Source: Candidatus Abyssobacteria bacterium SURF_5
GTDB lineage: Bacteria; Abyssobacteria; SURF-5
Length of the DNA stretch: 63,144 nt
NCBI GenBank assembly: GCA_003598085.1
Contig: QZKU01000092.1
Location: 1 to 63,144, forward strand
Direction: 5' to 3'
The position numbers were made by a program, and so were the translations under genes. The notes beneath the pieces are model-generated. The model had not been told where the DNA came from. It was given only the letters and a program-made list of their open reading frames with translations, and searched no databases. This document shows, in pieces, positions 36,194-45,707 of the stretch (within the stretch, counting starts at the first letter, position 1; each line of letters opens with the position of its first letter).

Positions 36194-37492
36194 TTACGGC
36201 TCATTGTGCGCGAGCGTCCAGTTCGAATGGCGCGAGCAGGCCTCGCGCAGATACTCCTCGATCCACTCCCTAACATCGCCGCTGCAATAAAACCGAGGCT
36301 CCATCAGCGGATCGTCCGGCGCAATCACTCCCTCACGCACCGCGATATCGGCGAGATCCGTGTGCGGCATGATCCGTATACCCGCGCAGAAATCAAGCAG
36401 GAACGGATTCAGCGGCTCCAGAAACCTGATTGTTTCCTCGACCGTCTCTCTGTTCTCGCCCGGGCCGCCGATCAGCAGCGAGAGAATGTAATTCATCTCC
36501 ATTTCCTCGAGCGAACCGATGGCTGCAGCAAGCTGATCCTTCGTGAACCCTTTCCGCAAAGTCTTAAGCATCTTGTCCGAACATGAATCACAGCCGAGCG
36601 AAATCAGGATACAACCGGCCTCGCGCATGTGAGAAAGCAAATGCCGGTCGATGAAGGCGGGATGAAACGAAGCAACCCAGCGAATCCCCAAGTCTCGGCG
36701 CTTGATAGCTTCGCATACTGCTTGCGCATGTTCGGCAGGACAATTGAATATGGGATCGGAAAAGTAGGCCATGCTGATCCCATCATCCTTTTGCATGATT
36801 TCAAGCTCGTCGGCCACCCGCTCCGGCGATTTCATCCGCCAGCGCCGCCCCAGCGTAAAGGGACTATCGCAGTACAGGCAATTGAAAGCGCAGCCTTGCT
36901 TCACCACAATGTTGGCAAGCCCGCGCTCGAAGGCATATCGCTCGTTATCGAACAGGTCGCGACGCGGCAGTCGCAGGGCATCCAGGTTCTCGATGAACTT
37001 CATTGGATTTGAACGAACTGCCTCATGCTCCCGCCACACGAGCCCGGGGATGTCGCTCCAGTCTTTTTTGGCCTCCAACCGCTCGACAAGCTCGGAAAAG
37101 GCGATCTCACCTTCGCCGGCTATCCCGAAATCGGCTTTCAAATAGGCAAGAACGGCCTGCGGACTAACTGTGAAGGCAGGTCCGCCAATCACGATAACTG
37201 CACTGCAGTGCCGGCGGCACAGTTCAATCAGCGCCTTTGCCTCCGGCAGGAAATATTCGCTGTACAAGGAAGACTGGTTATCCAGATTGCGAATCGAGAT
37301 CGCTATCAGGTCCGGCCGATAATCGGATAACGTTTCTCGCAATTCCTTTTCGGGCTCATCAAGGAACATCAGGTCAAGCACCCGGATTTGATGGCTTCCC
37401 TCATCGATCTGCGCTATAACGCTCGCCAGACCCAATGGCATCGGCGGCATTACCCGCTTCAATCTGTTCGACGAGATAAACAGTATCTTCAC
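36194..37492 (-). CDS. B12-binding-type radical SAM protein
   Basis: 432 residues from a GTG at 37492, chosen because GGAGG lies five bases upstream. The N-terminal region (about 1-155) is a B12-binding-like fold with the PPMPLGLASVIAQ start and VIGGPAFT. The radical SAM core has CAFNCLYC (Cys201, Cys205, Cys208), and the IGGPGENRETVEETI stretch. Such enzymes often methylate or rearrange unactivated carbons. The substrate is unknown. The start is 14 bases from the stop of the upstream transporter gene, so they are probably co-transcribed. Confidence 0.87.
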   Translation of the reverse strand: MKILFISSNRLKRVMPPMPLGLASVIAQIDEGSHQIRVLDLMFLDEPEKELRETLSDYRPDLIAISIRNLDNQSSLYSEYFLPEAKALIELCRRHCSAVIVIGGPAFTVSPQAVLAYLKADFGIAGEGEIAFSELVERLEAKKDWSDIPGLVWREHEAVRSNPMKFIENLDALRLPRRDLFDNERYAFERGLANIVVKQGCAFNCLYCDSPFTLGRRWRMKSPERVADELEIMQKDDGISMAYFSDPIFNCPAEHAQAVCEAIKRRDLGIRWVASFHPAFIDRHLLSHMREAGCILISLGCDSCSDKMLKTLRKGFTKDQLAAAIGSLEEMEMNYILSLLIGGPGENRETVEETIRFLEPLNPFLLDFCAGIRIMPHTDLADIAVREGVIAPDDPLMEPRFYCSGDVREWIEEYLREACSRHSNWTLAHNEP

Positions 37493-37505
37493 AATATCCT
37501 CCGGT

Positions 37506-38372
37506 TTATGTGGCAAAGAAAAGATACAGCGGCGTCACCACGACGCTCAACAACGTCCCAATCACTATCGCGGAAGCGACCGCGTCCGGATCGGCAGCAT
37601 ATTTCTGAGCGAGCACCACGTTAAAGACCGCGGGCGGCATCAGTGAATCAAGAAAAATAACCTTGCGACTCAATCCCCCGATCCCGAAAAGCAACACAAA
37701 AAGAACTGCAATCAGGAAGCCGCCGCCCATCCTGATGCTTACTCCCGCTACCGCGTGGCGCACCGAGCGCACGCGCAAGCTGTGAAGCTGAATCCCCAGC
37801 GCGAGAATCATCAGCGGGATAGCCACATTCGCCAGCATCTCAACCGGCGTGAAGAGAAAGGAGGGAAGCTGCACCCGAAACAGCGATGAGACAAGTCCCG
37901 CGAGCGCGGCATAAATCAGAGGAAGCCTGAAAATCTCCTGGAACCCGCCGCGCCCTTTTGCAATGAAAACACCGATCGAATAGTGCAGCAGCGCCACCGT
38001 AACGTAGAAAATTATCGCCATGTCGAACCCGGGAGCGCCGAAGGCCAACAGCGAAAACGGCAGCGCCATGTTTCCCGAATTCATGAACATCGCCGGCAGA
38101 AAAAGACCCCGTGATCGGATCGCCGCCGCCCGCTGATACAACTCCATCAGCACAGCCGTTCCGAATATTATCGCGGCAGCGGCTCCGCCCATAACAAGCC
38201 AGTCGGCGGCAACTATCTCCCGTTTTGCAATCGAAACATACACCAGACACGGACTGGTTATATTCACCACCAGTTCCGACAGCGTTTTCGTGTCCAGATG
38301 TGTGAACCGCGCGAGAAGGTATCCGAGCGCGATTATGGCAAATACGGGAAAAACTACTTCGATGATGAGCAA
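37506..38372 (-). CDS. AEC family transporter
   Basis: 288 residues with about ten hydrophobic segments and the typical start IIEVVFPVFAIIALGYLLARF of the auxin efflux carrier family. Members move organic acids and other metabolites across the inner membrane. TTG start with CCGGAGCACAGA upstream. Upstream and in line with the radical SAM gene. The substrate is not predictable. Confidence 0.87.
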   Translation of the reverse strand: MLIIEVVFPVFAIIALGYLLARFTHLDTKTLSELVVNITSPCLVYVSIAKREIVAADWLVMGGAAAAIIFGTAVLMELYQRAAAIRSRGLFLPAMFMNSGNMALPFSLLAFGAPGFDMAIIFYVTVALLHYSIGVFIAKGRGGFQEIFRLPLIYAALAGLVSSLFRVQLPSFLFTPVEMLANVAIPLMILALGIQLHSLRVRSVRHAVAGVSIRMGGGFLIAVLFVLLFGIGGLSRKVIFLDSLMPPAVFNVVLAQKYAADPDAVASAIVIGTLLSVVVTPLYLFFAT

Positions 38373-38571
38373 TCTGTGCTCCGGAGATGAAAGATACTAT
38401 TTAGATAAGCCTTCCTTTTCCGATCACTCAAAAGCCGGACTACGTGAATAAGCGTGCACATGGTAGCATATGGCCCGCCAAAAATTTAACGAGCAGGAGT
38501 ATCCATCTATCGCAAAAAAATTTCGGAATCTTAAGCACGCCGACTCCGCGATCTCCCAGTTAATGCTGTGC

Positions 38572-39903
38572 TCAAGTCTCATTTTCTTCCTGCTCCCGCT
38601 TCCGTAATTCTCCCAGCCTCTTCTTTATTTCGACTTCTTCACCCTGATCCGATGGCCGGTAAAACTGCTTATCCGGCGGGCCGTACACCTGCTTCACATA
38701 ATGCCCGGGATAGTCGTGCGCATACTTGTAGTTTTTGCCGTGACCGAACCGCTTCGCGCCCGGATAATTAGCATCGCGCAAATGCTTGGGAACAGGGAAA
38801 AGCGGCTGCTCGCGAACGTGCTTTCGCGCTTCCTCCACAGCCATGTAACTCGCGTTGCTCTTCGGAGCGCACGCAACGTAAATCGTTGCCTGCGCCAGCG
38901 GAATCTGGGCTTCCGGCAACCCGACGAATTCGCTCGCCTGCATCGCCGCCGTCGCAACCACGAGCGCCTGCGGGTCTGCGTTGCCCACGTCTTCCGCCGC
39001 GCAAATCACAATGCGCCGCGCTATGAACCGAATGTCTTCGCCCGCCTCGAGCATCTTCGCAAACCAATATATGGCCGCGTCCGGGTCCGACCCGCGCATG
39101 CTCTTGATGAAAGCCGAGATGGTGTCATAATGTTCGTCCCCCGTGCCGTCATACACAATCGCCTTGCGCTGGATCGATTCCTCCGCCGTCTCGAGCGTAA
39201 TATGGATAACACCTTCCGCATCCGGCGACGTGGTCACCGCGGCTATCTCGAGGGCCGTCAAAACGCGCCGGCCGTCGCCCTCGGCCGCAGTCAGCCAGTG
39301 GGCCCGGGCCTCGTCCGTCAGCTCTATGTTCATGTTACCCAAACCGCGCTCCTTGTCAGTGAGCGCGCGGTCGAGAAGGGCGCTCAAATGCTCGGGTCTC
39401 AGTGGCTCAAACTTGAATATCTGCGAGCGTGAGACCAGCGGCGCGGTCACCGCAAAGAACGGGTTTTGAGTGGTCGCCCCGATGAAGGTGATCGTGCCCT
39501 CCTCGACGTCCGGTAAGAGCGCGTCCTGCTGCGCGCGATTGAACCGGTGGATCTCGTCGACAAACACAATCGTCTTTCGGCCCGACGACAGCATCCGCTG
39601 GCGCGCACCATCAATCAACTGGCGTAAATCGGCGACGCCCGACGTGACTGCGTTCAGCCGCTGGAATGAAGCGCGGGAAGTGTTTGCGATTATCCGCGCA
39701 AGCGCCGTCTTGCCCGTGCCCGGAGGACCATAGAATATCGCGGTCGAGAGCCGGTCGCCCTCGATCTGACGCCTCAACAGCTTCCCCTCGCCAAGCAACT
39801 GTTCCTGCCCGACAAACTCATCGAGCGTCCTCGGCGCCATCCGCCACGCAAGCGGGGCATTCTTCTGGCTCAGCCGCTTCTGTTCTTCATCAAACAGCTC
39901 CAC
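38572..39903 (-). CDS. rarA: Replication-associated recombination protein A (RarA/MgsA)
   Basis: 443 residues, AAA+ ATPase of the RarA family, related to clamp-loader ATPases and active at stalled forks. Walker A GPPGTGKT, Walker B VFVDEIHRF and sensor GATTQNP are all present, with the C-terminal tetramerisation region containing YKYAHDYPGHY. GTG start preceded by AGGAG. The 199-base gap to the next gene at 38372 holds nothing clear. Confidence 0.94.
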   Translation of the reverse strand: MELFDEEQKRLSQKNAPLAWRMAPRTLDEFVGQEQLLGEGKLLRRQIEGDRLSTAIFYGPPGTGKTALARIIANTSRASFQRLNAVTSGVADLRQLIDGARQRMLSSGRKTIVFVDEIHRFNRAQQDALLPDVEEGTITFIGATTQNPFFAVTAPLVSRSQIFKFEPLRPEHLSALLDRALTDKERGLGNMNIELTDEARAHWLTAAEGDGRRVLTALEIAAVTTSPDAEGVIHITLETAEESIQRKAIVYDGTGDEHYDTISAFIKSMRGSDPDAAIYWFAKMLEAGEDIRFIARRIVICAAEDVGNADPQALVVATAAMQASEFVGLPEAQIPLAQATIYVACAPKSNASYMAVEEARKHVREQPLFPVPKHLRDANYPGAKRFGHGKNYKYAHDYPGHYVKQVYGPPDKQFYRPSDQGEEVEIKKRLGELRKREQEENET

Positions 39904-40077
39904 GGCGCTCCTTGCATAAATTGAGTATCATAAAGCATCTATACAACTTCCTATTCGCATTATACCACCCGCCGAAGACCGCACGCAATCCGTTGTGGCG
40001 CGCTTTTGGTGTCAATCGAAAGTCGTTGCGTTCCATTCCTGATCACGACCGCGTGGACCCAAGACGTTCGTCATTCC

Positions 40078-40097
40078 CGCTCCGCCTGCGGCGCTGC
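40078..40097. repeat. 20-bp repeat shared with 58628-58647
   Basis: CGCTCCGCCTGCGGCGCTGC occurs here and, identically, at 58628-58647. It contains a short CGCC-TGC-GGCG palindrome. Both copies lie in gaps between genes, so it is probably a dispersed REP-like element. Confidence 0.6.
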
Positions 40098-40107
40098 AAC
40101 CACGAAA

Positions 40108-40135
40108 TTGACGAATCGGGTCGCAATGATATAAT
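40108..40135 (+). promoter_or_regulatory. Predicted promoter for UroD-family gene
   Basis: TTGACG (40108-40113) and TATAAT (40130-40135) with a 16-base spacer, about 64 bases before the ATG at 40199. Confidence 0.55.
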
Positions 40136-40198
40136 ATCGCCGGAAACGATTCTTGTATCCCGAAAGATCGCTGTTTCTCTAAAATGAAGGAAGATCTG

Positions 40199-41287
40199 AT
40201 GACCGGACGAGAACGGATTCTTACCGCACTGGCTCGCAGGCAGCCCGACCGGGTGCCGGTATTCGAGTTGGCGTATAACGAGCCGAGCATTATCGGCATA
40301 GCCAGACATTTCACCGACAAGCTTCCTCCTCTTAAACCCGCCAGTGAAATGAGCCCCGAGGAGCTGTTCCAGATTTTCGACGCGCTCGTTTGCTTTATCG
40401 AGGAACTCGATATCGAGGGCTTAACCACCCGCGTGCTCGAACACCTGGAACCTTTGGGCAATGGCTACTGCAGAAACTCGTGGGGCGTTGTGGTGAAGGC
40501 CAACCCATTCGGACTGGCTTTCCCGATGGAGGGCCCGATCAAGTCGCCGTCTGACCTGAGGAACTATAGCCTGCCGAAAGTGGACCCGGATATCGACCTG
40601 ATGATGCTGAGCATGGCAAAGGCGCGGCTGGGCTCAAAGCGCTCAATCGTCTTTGCAACACACGACTGTTTCGGCCCAAGTTGGAGGCTGCGGGGAAGCC
40701 TGGAAAGGCTGCTCATCGATTACTTCGAATATCCGCAACTCGCGCACGACCTGGCGCGGATGACGGTCGAGCATCATAAGGAACTGGTAAGTGCGGCAAT
40801 CGAAGCCGGCGCGGACGCAATCGTGCTCGAAGACGACCTTGCCTTCAATACGAACACGCTGATGTCGCCGGCCCAGTTCGACGAGTTCATCGGACCCTAT
40901 CAAAAGGAAGTCGTTGACCTCGCGCATCAAAAAGGCGCCAAAGTCATCAAACATTCCGACGGCAATCTCTGGCCGATCCTCGATCGCCTCATCGCCAACG
41001 GATTCGACGGTATTCATCCGCTCCAGCCGCAGGCGGGAATGGACCTGAAACGGGTGAAGACTTACTGCGGCGACAGAGTCTGCCTCCTCGGCAATATCGA
41101 TTGCATCGATCTCCTGCCCTCCGGTACAGAAGAGGAAGTCGAGCAGGCCGTGAAACAGGCGATCGCGGATGCGGCTCCGGGTGGCGGCTACATCATCACC
41201 TCGTCAAATACCATCCATCCCGGCTGCAAACCCGAAAACTACATCGCCATGGTGCGCGCCGCCCGAAAATACGGCGTTTATTGCTGA
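40199..41287 (+). CDS. Uroporphyrinogen decarboxylase family protein
   Basis: 362 residues from the ATG at 40199, which has AAGGAAG just upstream; an ATG at 40184 would add five residues. It starts MTGRERILTALARRQPDRVP, the usual form for UroD-like proteins outside haem synthesis, including corrinoid methyltransferases such as MtaA. Later segments KHSDGNLWPILD and GIHPLQP and LLGNIDC match the family barrel. No haem or corrinoid genes lie nearby, so a methyltransferase role is more likely than haem synthesis, but this is inference. Confidence 0.85.
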   Translation: MTGRERILTALARRQPDRVPVFELAYNEPSIIGIARHFTDKLPPLKPASEMSPEELFQIFDALVCFIEELDIEGLTTRVLEHLEPLGNGYCRNSWGVVVKANPFGLAFPMEGPIKSPSDLRNYSLPKVDPDIDLMMLSMAKARLGSKRSIVFATHDCFGPSWRLRGSLERLLIDYFEYPQLAHDLARMTVEHHKELVSAAIEAGADAIVLEDDLAFNTNTLMSPAQFDEFIGPYQKEVVDLAHQKGAKVIKHSDGNLWPILDRLIANGFDGIHPLQPQAGMDLKRVKTYCGDRVCLLGNIDCIDLLPSGTEEEVEQAVKQAIADAAPGGGYIITSSNTIHPGCKPENYIAMVRAARKYGVYC

Positions 41288-41368
41288 CCGTGGGCTCTGA
41301 GTCGATTGCATTTCTGCAGAGCCTGCCATATCATAAGGAACATCAATGAACAGGCCCAGTGAACGGAA

Positions 41369-41536
41369 ATGATTGATAAGGTTGTCAAAAAACTTGATTT
41401 AAAAAGTGGTTCGTCAAAAAGGGAAGCCCTCGCCTACTGGCTCAGTAAGACTCCGCGAGAAAGTATCGCCGCTATTGAAATCCTGAGAAAACAACACCAT
41501 GGAAGCTCAGTAAGACTTCAAAGTTGCTCGCGTTAA
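41369..41536 (+). pseudogene. Broken small partner gene of a nucleotidyltransferase pair
   Basis: A 55-codon frame starting MIDKVVKKLDLKSG and containing AYWLSKTPRESIAAIEILRKQ. This resembles small proteins that precede nucleotidyltransferase-like genes and usually end RLQRVxRVIxR. Here the frame ends RLQ then SCSR, so the normal C-terminal ending is missing. Bases from 41517 onward are better read as part of the next gene, which suggests a deletion joined the two genes. Confidence 0.55.
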
Positions 41537-41938
41537 TCAGCAAACACAATGAGTACATCATCCGGGGCCTATGCGCTGGGGTTTCATGGAGTGCCCCGAT
41601 TTACCGGCGACCTGGACATCTTTGTGAAGCCGGAGCCCGTTAATGCAAATAGAATCATGCAGGTCCTGCGCGAGTTTGGCTTCGGGTCGGTTGGCCTCAC
41701 AGCAGCGGATTTTGAGATGAAAGACAGGGTCATCCAACTCGGATTCCCGCCAATCAGAATTGATATTCTAACATCCATTACCGGGGTCTCGTGGGAACAG
41801 GCGAGATCCGGCAGAGTAATCGGTTCCTTCGGAGATTTGAATGTCCCCTACATCGGGCGACATGATCTCGTATCTAATAAAAAAGCCTTAGGCCGAAAAC
41901 AGGACCTTGCCGACCTTGAGGCAATTGGAAAAGATTGA
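41521..41938 (+). pseudogene. Frameshifted nucleotidyltransferase-like gene
   Basis: Bases 41521-41562 read KLLALISKHNEYII, then the frame changes near 41563-41570 and continues GAYALGFHGVPRFTGDLDIFV to an intact end at IGRHDLVSNKKALGRKQDLADLEAIGKD. Together they give an almost complete nucleotidyltransferase-like protein, with the TGDLDIFV metal-binding aspartates, but in two frames. A frame-restoring change of two missing or one extra base is needed. A shorter 129-residue product from an ATG at 41549 is possible but would lack the N-terminus. Confidence 0.65.
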
Positions 41939-41964
41939 ACGCCGGTCCGACCCTTCTGCCGCTT

Positions 41965-42714
41965 CTATTTTAAAATAAATCCTCCGTCCACCATAAGTGT
42001 TTGCCCGGTGATATTTCTGGAATCGTCCGACGCAAGAAAGAGCACAACATTGGCAATATCTTCCGGAAGGTTAATCCTTTTCAAAGGTATTTTGGCTGAG
42101 AGTTTTCTCAACTCGTCGGCTGACTTGATAAATGGCAACATCTGTGTCTTCGTAAAGCCCGGAGCTATGCAGTTCACCCTTACATACGGAGCCAATGTCA
42201 GAGCAGTAGATTGAGTAAGGTAAATTATCGCTGTCTTTGATAAACCATAAACGATACCGTGCCCTTTTTTCGGCATGAATGCCGCATTTGAAGAAATATT
42301 AATTATTATTCCGCGCTTCTGCTTTACCATTTGCTTTCCAGCGAATTGAGAGCAGAAAAAAGCGCTCTTGAGATTGGTGTCTATTACTTTATCGAAGAGT
42401 TCCTCGCTGCAATCGAAAAAGCCCTCCCGGAGGTATACCGACGCATTATTAACCAGAACATCGATTTTCTTGTATTTCTTGATGATCTGATCCACCATCG
42501 ATAAGGCTTCATCAGGTTTGGAAATGTCCGCCCTTATCAGATAAGCTTCTGATCCTTTACTTTCAATCGCTTCTTTGAGATTTAAAGCTTCCTTATGATG
42601 ACCCAAATAATTGATAACTATCTTTGCTCCGTGTTCTGCAAAACTTAATGAGATAGCATTACCTATCCCTTGAGAAGCTCCGGTTATGAGCGCCACTTTG
42701 CCATGTAATTTCAT
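41965..42714 (-). CDS. SDR oxidoreductase (FabG-like)
   Basis: 249 residues. Classical short-chain dehydrogenase: cofactor motif TGASQGIG, NNAS, the active serine region INISSNAAF and the catalytic YGLSK. The C-terminus DDSRNITGQTLMVDGG is typical of 3-oxoacyl-ACP reductases. Base composition is clearly more AT-rich than most of the window. It lies 14 bases after the radical SAM gene, so the two form an operon. The real substrate may not be acyl-ACP. Confidence 0.88.
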   Translation of the reverse strand: MKLHGKVALITGASQGIGNAISLSFAEHGAKIVINYLGHHKEALNLKEAIESKGSEAYLIRADISKPDEALSMVDQIIKKYKKIDVLVNNASVYLREGFFDCSEELFDKVIDTNLKSAFFCSQFAGKQMVKQKRGIIINISSNAAFMPKKGHGIVYGLSKTAIIYLTQSTALTLAPYVRVNCIAPGFTKTQMLPFIKSADELRKLSAKIPLKRINLPEDIANVVLFLASDDSRNITGQTLMVDGGFILK

Positions 42715-42728
42715 GTTATTGTGAGAGA

Positions 42729-43955
42729 TTACAAAAAATAATCTCCCTTTTCCTCTGAAGGCTTGAGCTCTGAAACTCCTTTATGTCGGATAAGTTCTTC
42801 AATATATTTATTGGTTGGACTGTAGAGACAGGTTACGTCCCGGCATTTCAGCTTGGCATTAAAACTGTGTATATGCCTCGCGCGCTGAACCATGGTCGCG
42901 CCATAATTTTGGTCTCCAGCGTAGGAGTCCTTGCCTCCAAAACTGGCGCCCTCCATGCCTCTGCACGCGGGACAATTGAATAGCCCAAAAGGACTCAAAA
43001 CATTCCTGAAATGAGTCATATGACAGTTTTCCGGCTGATCTTTATAGGCTTCTAAACTATCGTCCTTTAACGCTCTTAAGTTCGAACTTACCAGAACCCT
43101 GAAATTGTCCGTCTCTAATTCTCGAGCAACCCGAATCGCGGTCCCGATTTTCTCGATTGTCTCGGAAAATTTGGAAGGAATTCCAACGACTTCCGCGGAA
43201 GAAGGGTCTCTTTCCAAGATCGGTTTGATTGAAAAAAAATTGAACCCGTGCTCTCTTGCCAGCCTGGCGGCAATGGCAATTTCATTGATATTGGGGGTTA
43301 TCTCTCTTCCTTTTATATTAACCCCTTCCCAGGTAATTACATAAGAAAACCCTATCACCACATTCGGATGATGTTGCTTCAGAGATTTGACATCCTGGCA
43401 TATCTGTTCCAGGCTGATCGCGGCGTGAGGCCTATGCATTGCTCTGAATGTCTCGTTGGTTCCGGAATCCAGGGAAAGCCTTAACCAGTCTTTCTCACCA
43501 AATAAATGAGCAATCTGACCAACTTTTTGCATATTGCTTCCATTTGTAACAACAGCAACATCGGCCCCCCTGGATTTCAGAAGACTGACCACCTCTTCAA
43601 ATCCGGGATAAAGAGTCGGCTCGCCACCGCCAATCAGGATTACCGACCTCATTCCTTTTCTGCAGAGTGTGTCAAGGGAAGATAATAAATTTTCATGTTC
43701 AAACGCAATCGACCTGTTTATGATTCTCGAATCTACGCAGTGTCCACATCTGTAGTTACAGGCAGTCGTCAAATCCAGATTGATCGAGATCGGCGCATCA
43801 TTCGGTGGGACTGAATCAATTCCCGCCCTGACATCTCTCTGCCAGGCGACATAAGACCTTAACTTTTCAATGAGAGATGGTTGCAACAACTTCTGAGCAA
43901 AATTATGAACCTTTTCGGTATCATTTTTGCGCGGTGTATTCTTGTCAGATTCCAT
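42729..43955 (-). CDS. Radical SAM protein with possible C-terminal extra cluster region
   Basis: 408 residues from an ATG at 43955; the open frame runs on to 44147 but that part is repeat-like and has no SD. The radical SAM motif is CNYRCGHC (Cys66, Cys70, Cys73), followed by LIGGGEPTLYPGF. The C-terminal half has further cysteines (NCHMTHF, FNCPACRGME, LKCRDVTCLYS), in the style of auxiliary-cluster domains. The gene is low in GC and couples with the SDR. Substrate unknown; no small precursor peptide gene is seen beside it. Confidence 0.82.
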   Translation of the reverse strand: MESDKNTPRKNDTEKVHNFAQKLLQPSLIEKLRSYVAWQRDVRAGIDSVPPNDAPISINLDLTTACNYRCGHCVDSRIINRSIAFEHENLLSSLDTLCRKGMRSVILIGGGEPTLYPGFEEVVSLLKSRGADVAVVTNGSNMQKVGQIAHLFGEKDWLRLSLDSGTNETFRAMHRPHAAISLEQICQDVKSLKQHHPNVVIGFSYVITWEGVNIKGREITPNINEIAIAARLAREHGFNFFSIKPILERDPSSAEVVGIPSKFSETIEKIGTAIRVARELETDNFRVLVSSNLRALKDDSLEAYKDQPENCHMTHFRNVLSPFGLFNCPACRGMEGASFGGKDSYAGDQNYGATMVQRARHIHSFNAKLKCRDVTCLYSPTNKYIEELIRHKGVSELKPSEEKGDYFL

Positions 43956-44132
43956 CTTCAGGCGTAAACAACTTTCTTCCTGCTTTATGCCATGGTTTGT
44001 TCGTTCGTCGAATGGACAGGTTCGCCCGTTTCCACTCGCCCCGCTTCTCCTGTCTTTCTCATATGACAACCCAAATTCGTCGTAGTATAACGTTTGAAGC
44101 CCCCTACCGTCAAGTTGGACCGCCCGAAAAAT

Positions 44133-44145
44133 GGGGACAGAGCCC
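44133..44145. repeat. GGGGACAGAGCCC repeat end
   Basis: GGGGACAGAGCCC is another member of the GGGACAG-type ends seen elsewhere in the window. It lies upstream of the radical SAM gene, at the edge of the low-GC islet. The gap 43956-44500 holds this element and the promoter at 44380 but no clear gene. Confidence 0.45.
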
Positions 44146-44379
44146 AATTATTCTTTATAAATACTTTTAAACAAACTGGTTATGAACGCGACTCTTGTAT
44201 ATAAATGATAGATTTCATTGCTTATTATTTGTCTCGCTCCAAATGTCCCGGTTTCCTCAGTTCTTTCAACTGCTTTACACCTCGTCCGCTGCCCCTCCTT
44301 TCTTCGTCCGCTATTGTAAAGGGGCGCTGGTGGAAGATTTCCCTACGCTCTATGTGTATCCCCCAGTAGATGAACACAT

Positions 44380-44408
44380 TTGACAGCGTCCGGCGACCAT
44401 GTTAGACT
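44380..44408 (+). promoter_or_regulatory. Predicted promoter for pilT
   Basis: TTGACA (44380-44385), a 17-base spacer and TAGACT (44403-44408), about 90 bases before the pilT ATG. Confidence 0.6.
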
Positions 44409-44500
44409 TATCGCACTTTAGTGGATGCCGTTTTCAGCGAGGGGACCTGCGCCGCCGAAACACCGACAATTCCCAGAGCCAATAAAGAGGGATTCCCGCC

Positions 44501-45679
44501 ATGGATATGGTCGAAATTCTGAAACAAACCGTTGCAAGGAAAGCGTCCGATCTGCACCTATCGATCGGTCGTCCGCCGATGATGCGGATACATGGCGAGC
44601 TCGAGCCCCAAAAAGATTGGAAGGTGCTCGAGGCCGCAGACACCGAGCGACTCATCATGCAGATCATCTCCGAAGACCAGCGCAAGGAACTTAACGAGAC
44701 GCTCGAGCTTGACTGCTCCTATTCGATTCCGGGCACATCGCGTTTCCGCGTCAACGTTTACTGGCGCAACGGCGGCATGGGCGCAGCAATCCGCACCATC
44801 CCCAATAAGATTCCCACGATCCAGGAACTCGAGCTCCCGCCGGTCGTCGAGCGCCTCACGCAGGCCAAGAATGGCCTTATCCTGGTAACCGGCCCGACGG
44901 GCAGCGGCAAATCAACCACGCTTGCCGCCATGATCGACATGATCAACCGCACGCGAAAAGACCACATCATGACGATTGAGGACCCAATCGAGTTCGTCTA
45001 TGAGCACAATAAGGCTCTCATCAACCAGCGCGAACTCAACGCTCACACGCTCTCTTTCACGAACGCGCTCAAACACGTGCTCCGGCAAGACCCTGACGTC
45101 GTTCTCGTCGGCGAGATGCGCGATCTGGAGACTATCGCCTCCGCCATCACCATCGCGGAGACCGGCCACCTCGTGTTCGGAACGCTCCATACTATGGGCG
45201 CAGCGCAGACCATCGACCGCATCGTGGACGTATTCCCGTCATACCAGCAGCAGCAGATCCGTATGCAGCTCGCCGGTGGACTGAGGGCGGTCATCTCCCA
45301 GACGCTGCTGGCGCGCAAATCCGGAGGCCGCGTGGCCGCGCGTGAGATCATGATAGTCACGCAGGGTATCAGTTCCATGATCCGCGAAGGGAAAACACAT
45401 CAACTCTACGGGCAGATACAGACCGGCGCCTCCGAAGGAATGGTAACCCTCGAAATGGACGTCGCCCGACTTCTCACACGTGATACCATCACGTACGAGA
45501 CCGCCATCAGCGCCGTCAACGACGTCAAGACCTTCCTCACGATCATCGAGCGCGTCCCCACACAGCCGGCCCCGCCGCAGCACGCGAAGCCGGCGGCCCC
45601 GCAGCCGGGCGCGCACAAGCCGCAACCTCCTCCGCGTCCCACCCCGCCGAAGGATCAGAGGGGCTCGTGGTGGAAATGA
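44501..45679 (+). CDS. pilT: Type IV pilus retraction ATPase PilT
   Basis: 392 residues. PilT powers pilus retraction on the cytoplasmic side of the inner membrane. The Walker A GPTGSGKST starts at residue 131, followed by the Asp box IEDPIEFV, Walker B VVLVGEMRDLETI and the HLVFGTLHT His box. The last 35 residues are an unusual Pro-rich tail. ATG follows AGAGGGATTCCCGCC. No other pilus assembly genes are adjacent. Confidence 0.95.
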   Translation: MDMVEILKQTVARKASDLHLSIGRPPMMRIHGELEPQKDWKVLEAADTERLIMQIISEDQRKELNETLELDCSYSIPGTSRFRVNVYWRNGGMGAAIRTIPNKIPTIQELELPPVVERLTQAKNGLILVTGPTGSGKSTTLAAMIDMINRTRKDHIMTIEDPIEFVYEHNKALINQRELNAHTLSFTNALKHVLRQDPDVVLVGEMRDLETIASAITIAETGHLVFGTLHTMGAAQTIDRIVDVFPSYQQQQIRMQLAGGLRAVISQTLLARKSGGRVAAREIMIVTQGISSMIREGKTHQLYGQIQTGASEGMVTLEMDVARLLTRDTITYETAISAVNDVKTFLTIIERVPTQPAPPQHAKPAAPQPGAHKPQPPPRPTPPKDQRGSWWK

Positions 45680-45707
45680 TGCCGGTCGCGGCGAAGGAAC
45701 CTTTTTC

